Assembly (NCBI GenBank): GCA_001306305.2
Contig: CP155577.1
Span: 1,657,501 to 1,721,500 of the forward strand
From: Citromicrobium bathyomarinum
GTDB lineage: Bacteria > Pseudomonadota > Alphaproteobacteria > Sphingomonadales > Sphingomonadaceae
Direction of reading: 5' to 3'
Length of the DNA stretch: 64,000 nucleotides
The position numbers were made by a program, and so were the translations under genes. The notes below the pieces were generated by a model. The model saw only the letters and a list, made by a program, of their open reading frames with translations, was not told the DNA's origin and made no database searches. Positions 1 to 6,753 of this stretch are shown here, piece by piece (the first letter of the stretch is position 1; each line of letters starts with the position of its first letter).

Positions 1-36
1 GTCTGGCGACGGGTGAGGGAGAATGTGCTCATGCAA

Positions 37-65
37 ACGGGTGTGACGCCCCGCGCCACACCCGT
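37..65 (-). terminator. Stem-loop downstream of DUF3597 gene
   Basis: Two perfectly complementary 9-base arms (ACGGGTGTG and CACACCCGT) are separated by an 11-base GC-rich loop. The structure starts about 20 bases past the stop codon of the minus-strand DUF3597 gene and is followed, on that strand, by a short T run. A factor-independent terminator is the simplest reading, although the U tract is weak. Confidence 0.55.
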
Positions 66-86
66 CAAATCTTTGCTTCGCGTGTG

Positions 87-479
87 CTACTTGAGCAGTT
101 CGGGAGGCACATTGCCGCCGTGGTCTGCGATTTCCTGCATCACCCGCTTGTGCAGCCAGATATTGTCTTCGGCGGTGCCTTCGTAGTCGCTACGGCCCAG
201 TTCGCCAGCCAGCTGCTTGCGGTTCTCGTAGCTCGGATCGATGCTGAGCAATTTGAGGAGATCGACGATCGAGGTCCGCCAGTTCAGCTTGTCGGAGCCT
301 TCGATCTTGTCCAGTCGCTCTGCCACGTCGACTGTGCTGGTCGGCTCGAATTCTACGCCCGAATTGTTGAACGTGTCTGTTGCCGGCGTGGTCGCCGGGG
401 CGGTGGAGGTTGCCGGTGGCTGCTTTTCGGTCTTGTCGTTGCCGAAGATCGCATCCTTGATCGAACCGAAAATACCCAT
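87..479 (-). CDS. DUF3597 domain-containing protein
   Basis: This 130-residue protein has the typical DUF3597 layout. It opens with a short hydrophobic/amphipathic segment (MGIFGSIKDAIFG), continues with a Pro/Thr/Ala-rich linker at about residues 19-42, and ends in a compact charged domain at about 45-130 (VDVAERLDKIEG..., DLLKLLSIDPSYENRKQLAGELG). The family is common in alphaproteobacteria and its function is unknown. The ATG at 479 has a good ribosome-binding site, AGGAG, about 8 bases upstream. A weak EcfG-like promoter (GGAAC with a CTTT instead of CGTT) lies further upstream, too poor to call. There is no signal peptide, so a cytoplasmic location is likely. Confidence 0.85.
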   Translation of the reverse strand: MGIFGSIKDAIFGNDKTEKQPPATSTAPATTPATDTFNNSGVEFEPTSTVDVAERLDKIEGSDKLNWRTSIVDLLKLLSIDPSYENRKQLAGELGRSDYEGTAEDNIWLHKRVMQEIADHGGNVPPELLK

Positions 480-582
480 GACCAGCTCCTGTGGCTACTC
501 GCGGCAGGTGTGCCGCACTCTGACAGAAAGCTTCGCGCACACAGCCGTTCCGCATGGGCACAATCCGGTGTAGGCGAAACGC

Positions 583-795
583 ATGCTCAACCTCGTCCTC
601 TCGCTGCTCGTCCTCGCCGCATTTGCCCTTATCGGCGGTGCAGTCATTCTTTTCCGCCGCGGCTTTCGCAAGCAGGCGGGGCTGATGGTGGTTGCGGCGC
701 TGGTCGCGCTGCTCAACGTGGCGATCTGGACCATCCCCGATTCCCAGGGCCGCGCGCCGGTGAACACCGCGACGACCGAGGGAATCGGAGAGTAG
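583..795 (+). CDS. Small two-helix membrane protein, hypothetical
   Basis: This 70-residue protein consists mostly of two hydrophobic segments (about residues 2-22 and 31-49), joined by a short basic loop (RRGFRKQ) and followed by a polar tail. I do not recognise a named family. It is divergent from the DUF3597 gene and convergent with tonB, leaving only 12 bases between the two stops. Codon use matches the neighbours and the hydrophobic pattern is coherent, so I take it as a real inner-membrane protein of unknown role. Confidence 0.6.
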   Translation: MLNLVLSLLVLAAFALIGGAVILFRRGFRKQAGLMVVAALVALLNVAIWTIPDSQGRAPVNTATTEGIGE

Positions 796-807
796 GCGAA
801 GCGGTTA

Positions 808-1494
808 TCAGTCGGGCAGCTGCCAGCGCACCGCGCCGTTATAGCTGCCCGCGACCGCGCGGCCCTCGCCGTTCTTGGCCGGATCGAACCGCGCGCGCCG
901 GGTGACCAGCTGGCAGGTCGCCTCGTCCAGCGCGGCGACGCCGGAGGACTTCGTGACCGAGCAGCCTTCCACGCGGCCACTCGCTCCGACATTCAGCCTG
1001 AAGCCGACCGTGCCCGCGTAATCGCGCGCGATCCAGCTGCTGCGATAGTCGCTCTGCGTCACCCAGGCGCGCGCATTGTTCGCGGGGCGGGCGGACACCG
1101 GATCGAAGCTGGGCGTAGGCTTGGGCGGCGGAGGCGGCGCGAGCGTCGGGGCGATGCTGGGCAGCGGCAAAGGCTGCGGCGGCGCAGGCGGCAGGATGAT
1201 GCCGCTGGAGTCGACGCGCGGCGGATTGGTCGAGACATCCAGCGGCGGCTTGGGGGCGACCACATCGCGTGCCGAGGGCGGGGTTTCGACCTGCGGCTGA
1301 TCGACCGGCTTGGGCGGCGGCGGGGGTGGCGGCAGCTCGATCTGGCCACCTTCGAGTGGCGGCTGGACGATCTTCTCGAACTCGCCCGTCGCGAGGCCGT
1401 AGATCAGCAGCGCGCCGATACCGGCATGCACTCCGGCCACACCCAGAATGGCGGGGAGCCGGTTCTGCGTCTGGTTGGCATAGGTGTAAGCCAT
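808..1494 (-). CDS. TonB family energy transducer
   Basis: TonB carries proton-motive energy from the inner-membrane ExbBD complex to outer-membrane receptors. The protein shows the standard order: a short cytoplasmic start, one transmembrane anchor (about residues 15-37), a proline-rich periplasmic stretch (PPPPPPPKPVDQP and later PPPPPKPTP), and a C-terminal TonB domain from about residue 135 (YRSSWIARDYAGTVGFRLNV, then ARFDPAKN). Two ATGs are possible, at 1500 and 1494. I prefer 1494 because the AGGAG upstream then has an 8-base spacing, against about 2 for the other. No exbB/exbD is adjacent, so its partners are encoded elsewhere. The receptor at 55.7 kb is one possible client. Confidence 0.9.
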   Translation of the reverse strand: MAYTYANQTQNRLPAILGVAGVHAGIGALLIYGLATGEFEKIVQPPLEGGQIELPPPPPPPKPVDQPQVETPPSARDVVAPKPPLDVSTNPPRVDSSGIILPPAPPQPLPLPSIAPTLAPPPPPKPTPSFDPVSARPANNARAWVTQSDYRSSWIARDYAGTVGFRLNVGASGRVEGCSVTKSSGVAALDEATCQLVTRRARFDPAKNGEGRAVAGSYNGAVRWQLPD

Positions 1495-1613
1495 GGACAT
1501 CTCTCCTGTTTTTTCCGGGCAGCTTGGGACTGCCTCCGAGGAGATGATACACTATGACTATTAACAGGCGCTAGATGGTATAACGTTTCAAATCAGGATC
1601 GAATTGCGACACG

Positions 1614-1652
1614 GCCTGTCGCCCCGCGCGGGCCGCGCGCAGGGGGACAGGC
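1614..1652 (-). terminator. Stem-loop between hydrolase and tonB
   Basis: Arms GCCTGTC and GACAGGC are perfectly complementary, and further C/G pairing extends inward after a single mismatch. The hairpin lies about 40 bases past the stop of the minus-strand hydrolase and upstream of tonB. There is no clear U tract, so it may be a weak or Rho-assisted terminator. Confidence 0.4.
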
Positions 1653-1690
1653 GATTGGCGGTGTCGGGCGGGGCCCTCAGCCCTGCGCGA

Positions 1691-2347
1691 TCAGCGGATC
1701 GGGCAGGACGGATCGAGCCGGAAATCGAGGTAGTTGTTCACCGCACCCATCATCTCGTCGTGCTCCTTCTCGAAGAAGTGGTTCGCACGCGGGATTTCCT
1801 CGTGGTGGATGGTGATGTGCTTCTGCGTCCGCAGCTTCTCGACCAGCTTGGTGACCGCGGGCGGGGGCACCACCGTGTCGGCCGCGCCGTGGACGAAGAT
1901 GCCGCTGGCGGGGCAGGGCGCGAGGAAGCTGAAGTCGTACATGCTCGCCGGGGCGCCGACCGAGATGAAGCCGCGGATTTCGGGGCGGCGCATCAGCAAC
2001 TGCATGCCGATCAGCGCGCCGAAGCTGACACCGGCCACCCAGGTGACTTGTGCTTCTTCATGGATCGACTGGATCCAATCGAGCGCGCTCGCCGCGTCGG
2101 AGAGTTCGCCGATGCCGTTGTCGAAGCTGCCCTGGCTGCGGCCCACGCCGCGGAAGTTGAAGCGCAGCGTGGCGAAACCGCGATCGACGAAGGTCTTGTA
2201 CAGGCTCTGCGTGATCCGCTCGTTCATCGTGCCGCCGCCCTGCGGGTGCGGGTGGAGGATCAGCGCGACCGGTGCACGCGGGCGCGGCGGGGGCGAGAAA
2301 CGGCCTTCGAGGCGGCCTTCGGGGCCGGGGAAGATGACGGTGGGCAT
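1691..2347 (-). CDS. Alpha/beta hydrolase (COG2945-type)
   Basis: This is a 218-residue alpha/beta hydrolase of the short, cap-less type annotated as COG2945. Visible features are the HPHPQGG loop at residues 32-38, the nucleophile elbow GVSFG at 106-110 (Ser108), a likely acid Asp157 in the ADTVVPP segment, and a likely His190 in RANHFFE. The substrate is unknown. I start at the ATG at 2347 (MPTVIFPGPEG), where the family similarity begins. An in-frame start at 2383 would add 12 residues of no obvious meaning. The gene is divergent from the first cysteine desulfurase and has no signal peptide. Confidence 0.85.
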   Translation of the reverse strand: MPTVIFPGPEGRLEGRFSPPPRPRAPVALILHPHPQGGGTMNERITQSLYKTFVDRGFATLRFNFRGVGRSQGSFDNGIGELSDAASALDWIQSIHEEAQVTWVAGVSFGALIGMQLLMRRPEIRGFISVGAPASMYDFSFLAPCPASGIFVHGAADTVVPPPAVTKLVEKLRTQKHITIHHEEIPRANHFFEKEHDEMMGAVNNYLDFRLDPSCPIR

Positions 2348-2468
2348 GGGTGCTGGGGTCCGGAAATAACTGGGCTGGCACAAGCGCCATCGGTTTGGGC
2401 GGTGGCGCGCGCGAGGTGGGCGGCTATATAGGCTTTATGCCGCATTTCGCAATTACTTCGAGCATCTC

Positions 2469-3542
2469 TTGAGCAAGCCGCGCGTCTATCTCGACCATGC
2501 TGCCACCTCACCCCTGCGGCCCGAGGCGAAGGCCGCGATGGAGGAAGGGTTTGCGATCTGGGCCAACCCCTCGTCTCCCCATGCCGAGGGCCGCAAGGCC
2601 AAGCAGGCGCTGGAGGATGCACGCGCGCGGGTGAAGGCGGCGCTTGAGTGGGACGGCGAGGTGATCTTTACCTCCGGCGCGAGCGAGAGTGCATTGCTCG
2701 CTTTCGATCATGCCGCTGTGATCAATGAAGCCGTAAGCGTGGTCGAGCATGATGCCCTTCATTGCTTTGTCGAAAGCCGTGACGTCGCTTCGATCCCGGT
2801 TGGGGAGGCTGGTGCCATCGATCTCGAGGCGCTCGCCAAGCTCATCGAGCCGTCGCCCATCGTTGAAGGAAAAGAAAATCGTTCTCTCGTGGCTGTTCAG
2901 CACGTCAATTCGGAAACCGGGACGATCCAGAACATCGAGGCGATAGCCGAAGTGGTTCGCGACCACGGAGGGCTGCTGCTCGTCGATTGCGCACAGAGCG
3001 CTGGGAAAATGCCGCTGCCCGATTGCGATATGGCCATCGTCTCGGCCCACAAGTTCGGTGGACCGATCGGCGTTGGCGCGCTGCTGGTGCGCGACTTCGC
3101 GATGCTCAAGCCGAGCGGTGGTCACGAACGCGGATATCGGCGGGGGACCGAGAACCTCCCCGATATTCTCGGCATGGCAGCTGCGCTAGAGGCAGGAGAT
3201 ATCGAGAATTGGGCTACGACAGTCGAGCAGCAATTCGACTTCAAGAACGAGCTTTTCCGACAGGGTGAAGTTCTGCGGATGGGCATGCACTGCTCTCACA
3301 TCATCGCTGTTGCCCACCCCACGATGAGTGCGCAGGCGCAGCTAATCCGCCTCGACGCCAAGGGCTTTGCCGTCTCGGCGGGAAGCGCGTGTTCCTCGGG
3401 CACGCTCAAGAAGAGCCGCGTGCTCGACGCGTTCGGGGTTTCCGACGATGTCGCCGCGCGCACGATCCGCGTCAGCATGGGGTGGAGCACGACGCCCGAG
3501 GAACTGGAGGCGTTCGCGCAGGCTTGGGGCAGTCTCACCTGA
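2469..3542 (+). CDS. Cysteine desulfurase / class V aminotransferase (first copy)
   Basis: This is a PLP enzyme of the NifS/IscS family, which removes sulfur from cysteine for Fe-S cluster and other sulfur pathways. The PLP lysine is Lys195 in SAHKFGG, the cofactor-stacking histidine is His94 in the EHDALH segment, and the persulfide cysteine is Cys308 in SACSSG. The only plausible start is a TTG at 2469, because the upstream ATG at 2437 is out of frame. The gene lies upstream of a second desulfurase and a 2Fe-2S ferredoxin on the same strand. The middle third (about 2700-3300) is visibly AT-richer than both ends. Whether it feeds a specific pathway cannot be told from the sequence. Confidence 0.9.
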   Translation: MSKPRVYLDHAATSPLRPEAKAAMEEGFAIWANPSSPHAEGRKAKQALEDARARVKAALEWDGEVIFTSGASESALLAFDHAAVINEAVSVVEHDALHCFVESRDVASIPVGEAGAIDLEALAKLIEPSPIVEGKENRSLVAVQHVNSETGTIQNIEAIAEVVRDHGGLLLVDCAQSAGKMPLPDCDMAIVSAHKFGGPIGVGALLVRDFAMLKPSGGHERGYRRGTENLPDILGMAAALEAGDIENWATTVEQQFDFKNELFRQGEVLRMGMHCSHIIAVAHPTMSAQAQLIRLDAKGFAVSAGSACSSGTLKKSRVLDAFGVSDDVAARTIRVSMGWSTTPEELEAFAQAWGSLT

Positions 3543-3550
3543 AACCCCGC

Positions 3551-3636
3551 CGTCACCCCGGACTTGATCCGGGGCGGTGCATCCTTTTGTCTCGTGAACG
3601 AAGAAAGCCTTGCCCCGGATCACGTCCGGGGCGACC
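3551..3636. repeat. REP-like palindromic intergenic element, copy 1
   Basis: Two short palindromes, CCCCGGA-N5-TCCGGGG at 3556-3574 and 3613-3631, are separated by about 38 bases between the two desulfurase genes. Related elements occur at 19277-19362 and 20557-20641; all three contain CCGGACTTGATCCGGGG. They resemble the GTCATCCCGGACTTGATCCGGG-type repeats scattered in many alphaproteobacterial genomes. This copy lies inside a co-directional gene set, so it may modulate read-through or mRNA decay. Confidence 0.75.
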
Positions 3637-3661
3637 TATCGGGTAGGATGAGAGCACGTTC

Positions 3662-4747
3662 ATGATCTACCTCGACTACCAGGCCACCACTCCGCTCGCG
3701 CCCGAAGCGCGTGACGCGATGCTCGCGTGGCTCGGCGGGCCCGACTCCGACACTTTCGGCAACCCGCACTCGCCCCACCGCATGGGCCGCATGGCGGCCG
3801 CAGCGGTCGAGGTGGCGCGCGAGCAGGTGGCGCAGCTCTTCCCGCCCGGAGGGCAGGTGATCTTCACCGGCAGCGCCACAGAGGCGATCAACCTCGCGAT
3901 CCGGGGCAATGCCGCAGCCCGCTCCGGCGAGCACATCGCCTTCAGCGCGATCGAGCACGCGGCGGTGATCGACACGGTCAAGGCGATCGGCAACTGGACC
4001 GAACTGCCGGTCGGCGCGGACGGGGTGATCGCGCCCGACGTCCAAATGCCCAAATATGTCGGTCTGCTCTGCGTGATGCAGCTCAACAACGAGATCGGCA
4101 CGATCCAGCCCATCGCCAAGATGGCTGGCCGCGCGAAAGAAACCGGCGCGCTGCTGCTGGTTGACGGGGTACAGGCGGCGGGCAAGATGGCCCTCCCGCC
4201 AGAGGCCGACATGATCGCGGTCAGCGCGCACAAGCTGCACGGACCCAAGGGGATCGGCGCGCTGTGGGTGCGCGACGGCCTGTCGCTGATCCCGCATGTC
4301 GAGGGCGGCGGGCAGGAGCAGGGGCTGCGCTCGGGCACGCTCTCGCCCGCTCTGTGCACCGGGTTCGGCGCGGCGGCGGCGCTGGCAGTGGAACGGCAGC
4401 AAGAGGACGCGGCGCATGTCGAAGAGCTGTGGCAGGTCGCCCGCGATGTTTTCTCCGGCTGGACGCTCAACGGCAGTGCGGAGCAGCGCTGGCACGGCAA
4501 CCTCAACATTCGTCGCGACGGCCTCGACGTCGCCCGGCTGATGAGCGAATGCCGCGAAGTCATGTTCTCCGCCGGGTCCGCCTGCGCCAGCGGATCGGGC
4601 CGGACCAGTCATGTGCTGCGCGCCATCGGGCTCAGCGATGCGCAGGCGAAATCCTCGATCCGCCTCGGCTGGGGGCGTTACACCACGCGTGAGGATATGC
4701 AGCGCGCGTGCTCACTCATCATTCAAGCGGCGGAGAGCCAGGCATGA
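3662..4747 (+). CDS. Cysteine desulfurase family protein (second copy)
   Basis: This second NifS/IscS-like PLP enzyme (361 residues) carries the full catalytic set: His99 in IEHAAV, PLP lysine Lys191 in SAHKLHG, the RSGT phosphate-binding segment near residue 223, and Cys308 in SACASG. It is clearly diverged from the upstream copy, so this is not a recent duplication. Its stop overlaps the ATG of the ferredoxin gene (ATGA), which implies translational coupling. A desulfurase coupled to an adrenodoxin-type ferredoxin fits Fe-S cluster assembly, with the ferredoxin supplying electrons. No isc or suf scaffold gene is in the window. Confidence 0.92.
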   Translation: MIYLDYQATTPLAPEARDAMLAWLGGPDSDTFGNPHSPHRMGRMAAAAVEVAREQVAQLFPPGGQVIFTGSATEAINLAIRGNAAARSGEHIAFSAIEHAAVIDTVKAIGNWTELPVGADGVIAPDVQMPKYVGLLCVMQLNNEIGTIQPIAKMAGRAKETGALLLVDGVQAAGKMALPPEADMIAVSAHKLHGPKGIGALWVRDGLSLIPHVEGGGQEQGLRSGTLSPALCTGFGAAAALAVERQQEDAAHVEELWQVARDVFSGWTLNGSAEQRWHGNLNIRRDGLDVARLMSECREVMFSAGSACASGSGRTSHVLRAIGLSDAQAKSSIRLGWGRYTTREDMQRACSLIIQAAESQA

Positions 4748-5073
4748 AGGTCATCTTTCACAAGGCGGACGGGCAGCGGGTCGAGGCGGAGGCGCAGGCG
4801 GGCGACGTGCTGCTGCGCGTCGCGCAGGCGGCGGGGATGCCGCTCGAGGGCACCTGCGAGGGGCAGATGGCCTGTTCCACCTGCCACGTGCTGGTCGCCA
4901 AGGAATGGTTCGCGCAATTGCCCGAGGCGAGCGAGGACGAGGAAGACATGCTCGACCTCGCCTATGGCGTGCGCCCGACCAGCCGCCTCTCATGCCAGAT
5001 CACGCTGACCGATGCGCTCGACGGGATGGAGGTCACCATCCCAGCCGATGCGCATGATATGAGCGGGCGCTAG
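4744..5073 (+). CDS. 2Fe-2S ferredoxin, ISC/adrenodoxin type
   Basis: This 109-residue ferredoxin has the cysteine pattern C-x5-C-x2-C-x36-C at Cys38, Cys44, Cys47 and Cys84 (CEGQMACSTC ... LSCQ), as in Fdx and adrenodoxin rather than plant-type ferredoxins. An acidic patch (EASEDEEDMLDLA, about 61-73) matches the partner-binding helix of that family. The start at 4744 overlaps the desulfurase stop by ATGA. The stop codon overlaps that of the convergent DUF4349 gene. The likely role is a one-electron donor in Fe-S assembly or to a monooxygenase; the operon favours the former. Confidence 0.93.
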   Translation: MKVIFHKADGQRVEAEAQAGDVLLRVAQAAGMPLEGTCEGQMACSTCHVLVAKEWFAQLPEASEDEEDMLDLAYGVRPTSRLSCQITLTDALDGMEVTIPADAHDMSGR

Positions 5074-5963
5074 TCCGTGCTGGCGGCGCTGTCCTCGCGC
5101 CGCCGCAGCCAGCGGAACAGGCGCCACAGGCCGTAACCGATCAGGCCGAGCGGCAGAAAAATCGTCAGCAGCAGAATCAGCCCGCCGATCACATTGCCCG
5201 CGACCGGCCCGATCGAGCTTACCGCCCTGCGGATCGGTTCGACAAAGCCGCCGGGACCTGCGCCCTCGCTCTGGTAGGTCACGGTGATCCGTGAATAGGC
5301 GACGCGGCCGCGCATTTCCTGCAGCCAGCTGCGCGCCTGGTCGATCTCTTCGTTGACCTGCGCGACGCCGCGTTCGGCCTCGACCAGTTCCTGCACGCTG
5401 CCCTTGCGGGTGCGCAGCACCTCCATCAGCCGGTCGCGCAGCACGTCGCGGCTACGCAGGCGCGCTTCTGTATCGACGATCTGTTTCGACAGATCCTCTC
5501 CCTCGATGGTGGAGGAGACCTGCTCGCCGCCTTCGGCCTCGACGGCGCTGGCCAGCTTGCGCCCGAAATCGCGCGCCTTGTCCGCCGCGACCGAAAGCTC
5601 CAGCTCGCCATAGCCGTAGTCATCGTCGGCCCCGCTCTGGCTCATTGAGCGGACCTGACAGGTCAGCGGGCCGAGATGGGCGCACATGTCGGCATGGCGT
5701 TCCTGCAGGGGCGCGATTGCGTCTCGCTCCACCCGGAAGCCGTAGGAATAGACATAGGCGATCTTGGGCGCAGCAGCGGGGATGTCCGGGGTGGAGATCG
5801 CCTCGCCCGCTGAGCTTTCCGCCATCGGTGCCTCCATCGCGTCCGCTTCGGCGACATCCATCGTGGTGACGGCTTCGGTCGTCTCGGAGGCGGAATTGTC
5901 GGAACACGCGGCCAGCGCGAGGGCGGCGGCGGACACGAGAAGCAGCGAAGAACGAAAAGCCAT
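5070..5963 (-). CDS. DUF4349 domain-containing lipoprotein
   Basis: This 297-residue envelope protein starts with a lipoprotein signal (MAFRSSLLLV...LALAAC), with the acylated cysteine at about residue 20. It has an acidic linker, then a DUF4349 domain including coiled-coil helices (TEARLRSRDVLRDRLMEVL, VEAERGVAQVNEEIDQARSW). A C-terminal transmembrane helix (about 245-270) precedes a basic tail (RLFRWLRRRED). The function of DUF4349 is unknown. I use the ATG at 5963, which begins the signal peptide; the longer upstream frame has no signal. A 14-base perfect palindrome (5997-6010) lies just upstream. The gene converges on the ferredoxin gene with overlapping stops. Confidence 0.85.
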   Translation of the reverse strand: MAFRSSLLLVSAAALALAACSDNSASETTEAVTTMDVAEADAMEAPMAESSAGEAISTPDIPAAAPKIAYVYSYGFRVERDAIAPLQERHADMCAHLGPLTCQVRSMSQSGADDDYGYGELELSVAADKARDFGRKLASAVEAEGGEQVSSTIEGEDLSKQIVDTEARLRSRDVLRDRLMEVLRTRKGSVQELVEAERGVAQVNEEIDQARSWLQEMRGRVAYSRITVTYQSEGAGPGGFVEPIRRAVSSIGPVAGNVIGGLILLLTIFLPLGLIGYGLWRLFRWLRRREDSAASTD

Positions 5964-5996
5964 CAATTCTCTCCCCATTCGCAATGTGGTCATCAC

Positions 5997-6010
5997 ATTA
6001 TGGCCATAAT
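5997..6010 (-). promoter_or_regulatory. Perfect AT-rich palindrome upstream of DUF4349 gene
   Basis: ATTATGGCCATAAT is a perfect 14-base palindrome 34 bases upstream of the DUF4349 start codon. It is AT-rich against a GC-rich background. Its position fits an operator overlapping a promoter. No cognate regulator is adjacent and I do not recognise the motif. Confidence 0.4.
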
Positions 6011-6051
6011 CGTGCCCCATTCTCGCCACATTGGCAAGCGCGGAGTAAAAA

Positions 6052-6077
6052 GCCCGGCCGCATCTCTGCGACCGGGC
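6052..6077 (-). terminator. Rho-independent terminator of the PfpI gene
   Basis: On the minus strand a 10-base GC-rich stem (GCCCGGTCGC/GCGGCCGGGC, one mismatch) with a 6-base loop is followed directly by TTTTT. It lies 27 bases past the PfpI stop codon. A second small hairpin (AGCTTCT/AGAAGCT, 6090-6104) overlaps that stop. Confidence 0.85.
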
Positions 6078-6103
6078 CTCGGTTTTGTCAGCTTCTCAGA
6101 AGC

Positions 6104-6649
6104 TTAGGCGTTTTCGGGCACCTTCTCCAGCACGCGGCTGATCAGGCGGTCCGAGAAGGCGGGGATGTCGTCCGGATTGCGGCTGGTGATGAGGTTGCCG
6201 TCTTCCGCGACTTCCTGATCGACCACGTTCGCGCCCGCATTCTTCATGTCGGTGCGGATCGAGTGATAGCTGGTAAGCGTCTTGCCTTCGACCAGGCCTG
6301 CTTCGATCAGTAGCCACGGCGCGTGGCAGATCGCGGCGATCGGCTTGCCCGCGGCGTTGAATTCGCGGACGATGGCAACCGCGCGGTCGTTCACGCGCAG
6401 CAGGTCGGGGTTGATCTGGCCGCCGGGGAGGAGGAGGGCGTCGTAGCCTTCGCAATTGGCGACTTCGTCCACGGTCTTGTCGACTGTGATCGTCTTGCCC
6501 CAGTTGTCCTTGTCCCAAGCCTTGATTTCACCCGATTCCAGGCTGACCACTTCGGTCTCGATGCCTGCGTCTTCGAGGTTCTTCTTGGGGTCGAAGAGTT
6601 CCGACTGCTCGAAACCGTCGGTGGCGAGAATCATAACGCGTTTGGCCAT
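6104..6649 (-). CDS. PfpI/DJ-1 family type 1 glutamine amidotransferase-like protein
   Basis: This 181-residue DJ-1/PfpI fold protein has the nucleophile elbow AICHAPW with Cys108 and His109, an N-terminal glutamate segment (DGFEQSEL), and the LLLPGG strand-turn. Members act as deglycases, chaperones or proteases, and are frequent general-stress proteins. The gene stands alone, with a strong terminator downstream. Upstream lies a GGAAC-N17-CGTT element (6689-6714), the promoter pattern of the alphaproteobacterial general stress sigma factor EcfG. That supports a stress-induced cytoplasmic role. The exact reaction cannot be read from the sequence. Confidence 0.92.
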   Translation of the reverse strand: MAKRVMILATDGFEQSELFDPKKNLEDAGIETEVVSLESGEIKAWDKDNWGKTITVDKTVDEVANCEGYDALLLPGGQINPDLLRVNDRAVAIVREFNAAGKPIAAICHAPWLLIEAGLVEGKTLTSYHSIRTDMKNAGANVVDQEVAEDGNLITSRNPDDIPAFSDRLISRVLEKVPENA

Positions 6650-6688
6650 GATGAAGTCCTTTCGTATGAATTGTGCTTTCAGTGGCTA

Positions 6689-6714
6689 AACGGGCGGGGA
6701 AAGCTTTGCGTTCC
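6689..6714 (-). promoter_or_regulatory. Predicted EcfG (general stress) promoter of PfpI gene
   Basis: On the minus strand GGAAC (6710-6714) is followed after exactly 17 bases by CGTT (6689-6692). This matches the consensus GGAAC-N16/17-CGTT known for EcfG-type sigma factors. The -10 element is 40 bases from the PfpI start codon. Confidence 0.7.
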
Positions 6715-6753
6715 GCGCTTCTGGCCGAGGCGAGCCGGTGGTAGGGCGAGCCG

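Noticed and set aside
420-560. EcfG-like promoter for the DUF3597 gene (GGAAC-N16-CTTT)
   Set aside because: The -10 element deviates from CGTT at one of four positions, so it does not reach the standard used for the PfpI and hemerythrin genes.
3620-4612. Long minus-strand open frame opposite the second desulfurase
   Set aside because: It is a high-GC antisense shadow with repetitive Arg/Ala/Asp composition and no family features. The same holds for long antisense frames over parC, glmS, the receptor and the purine genes.
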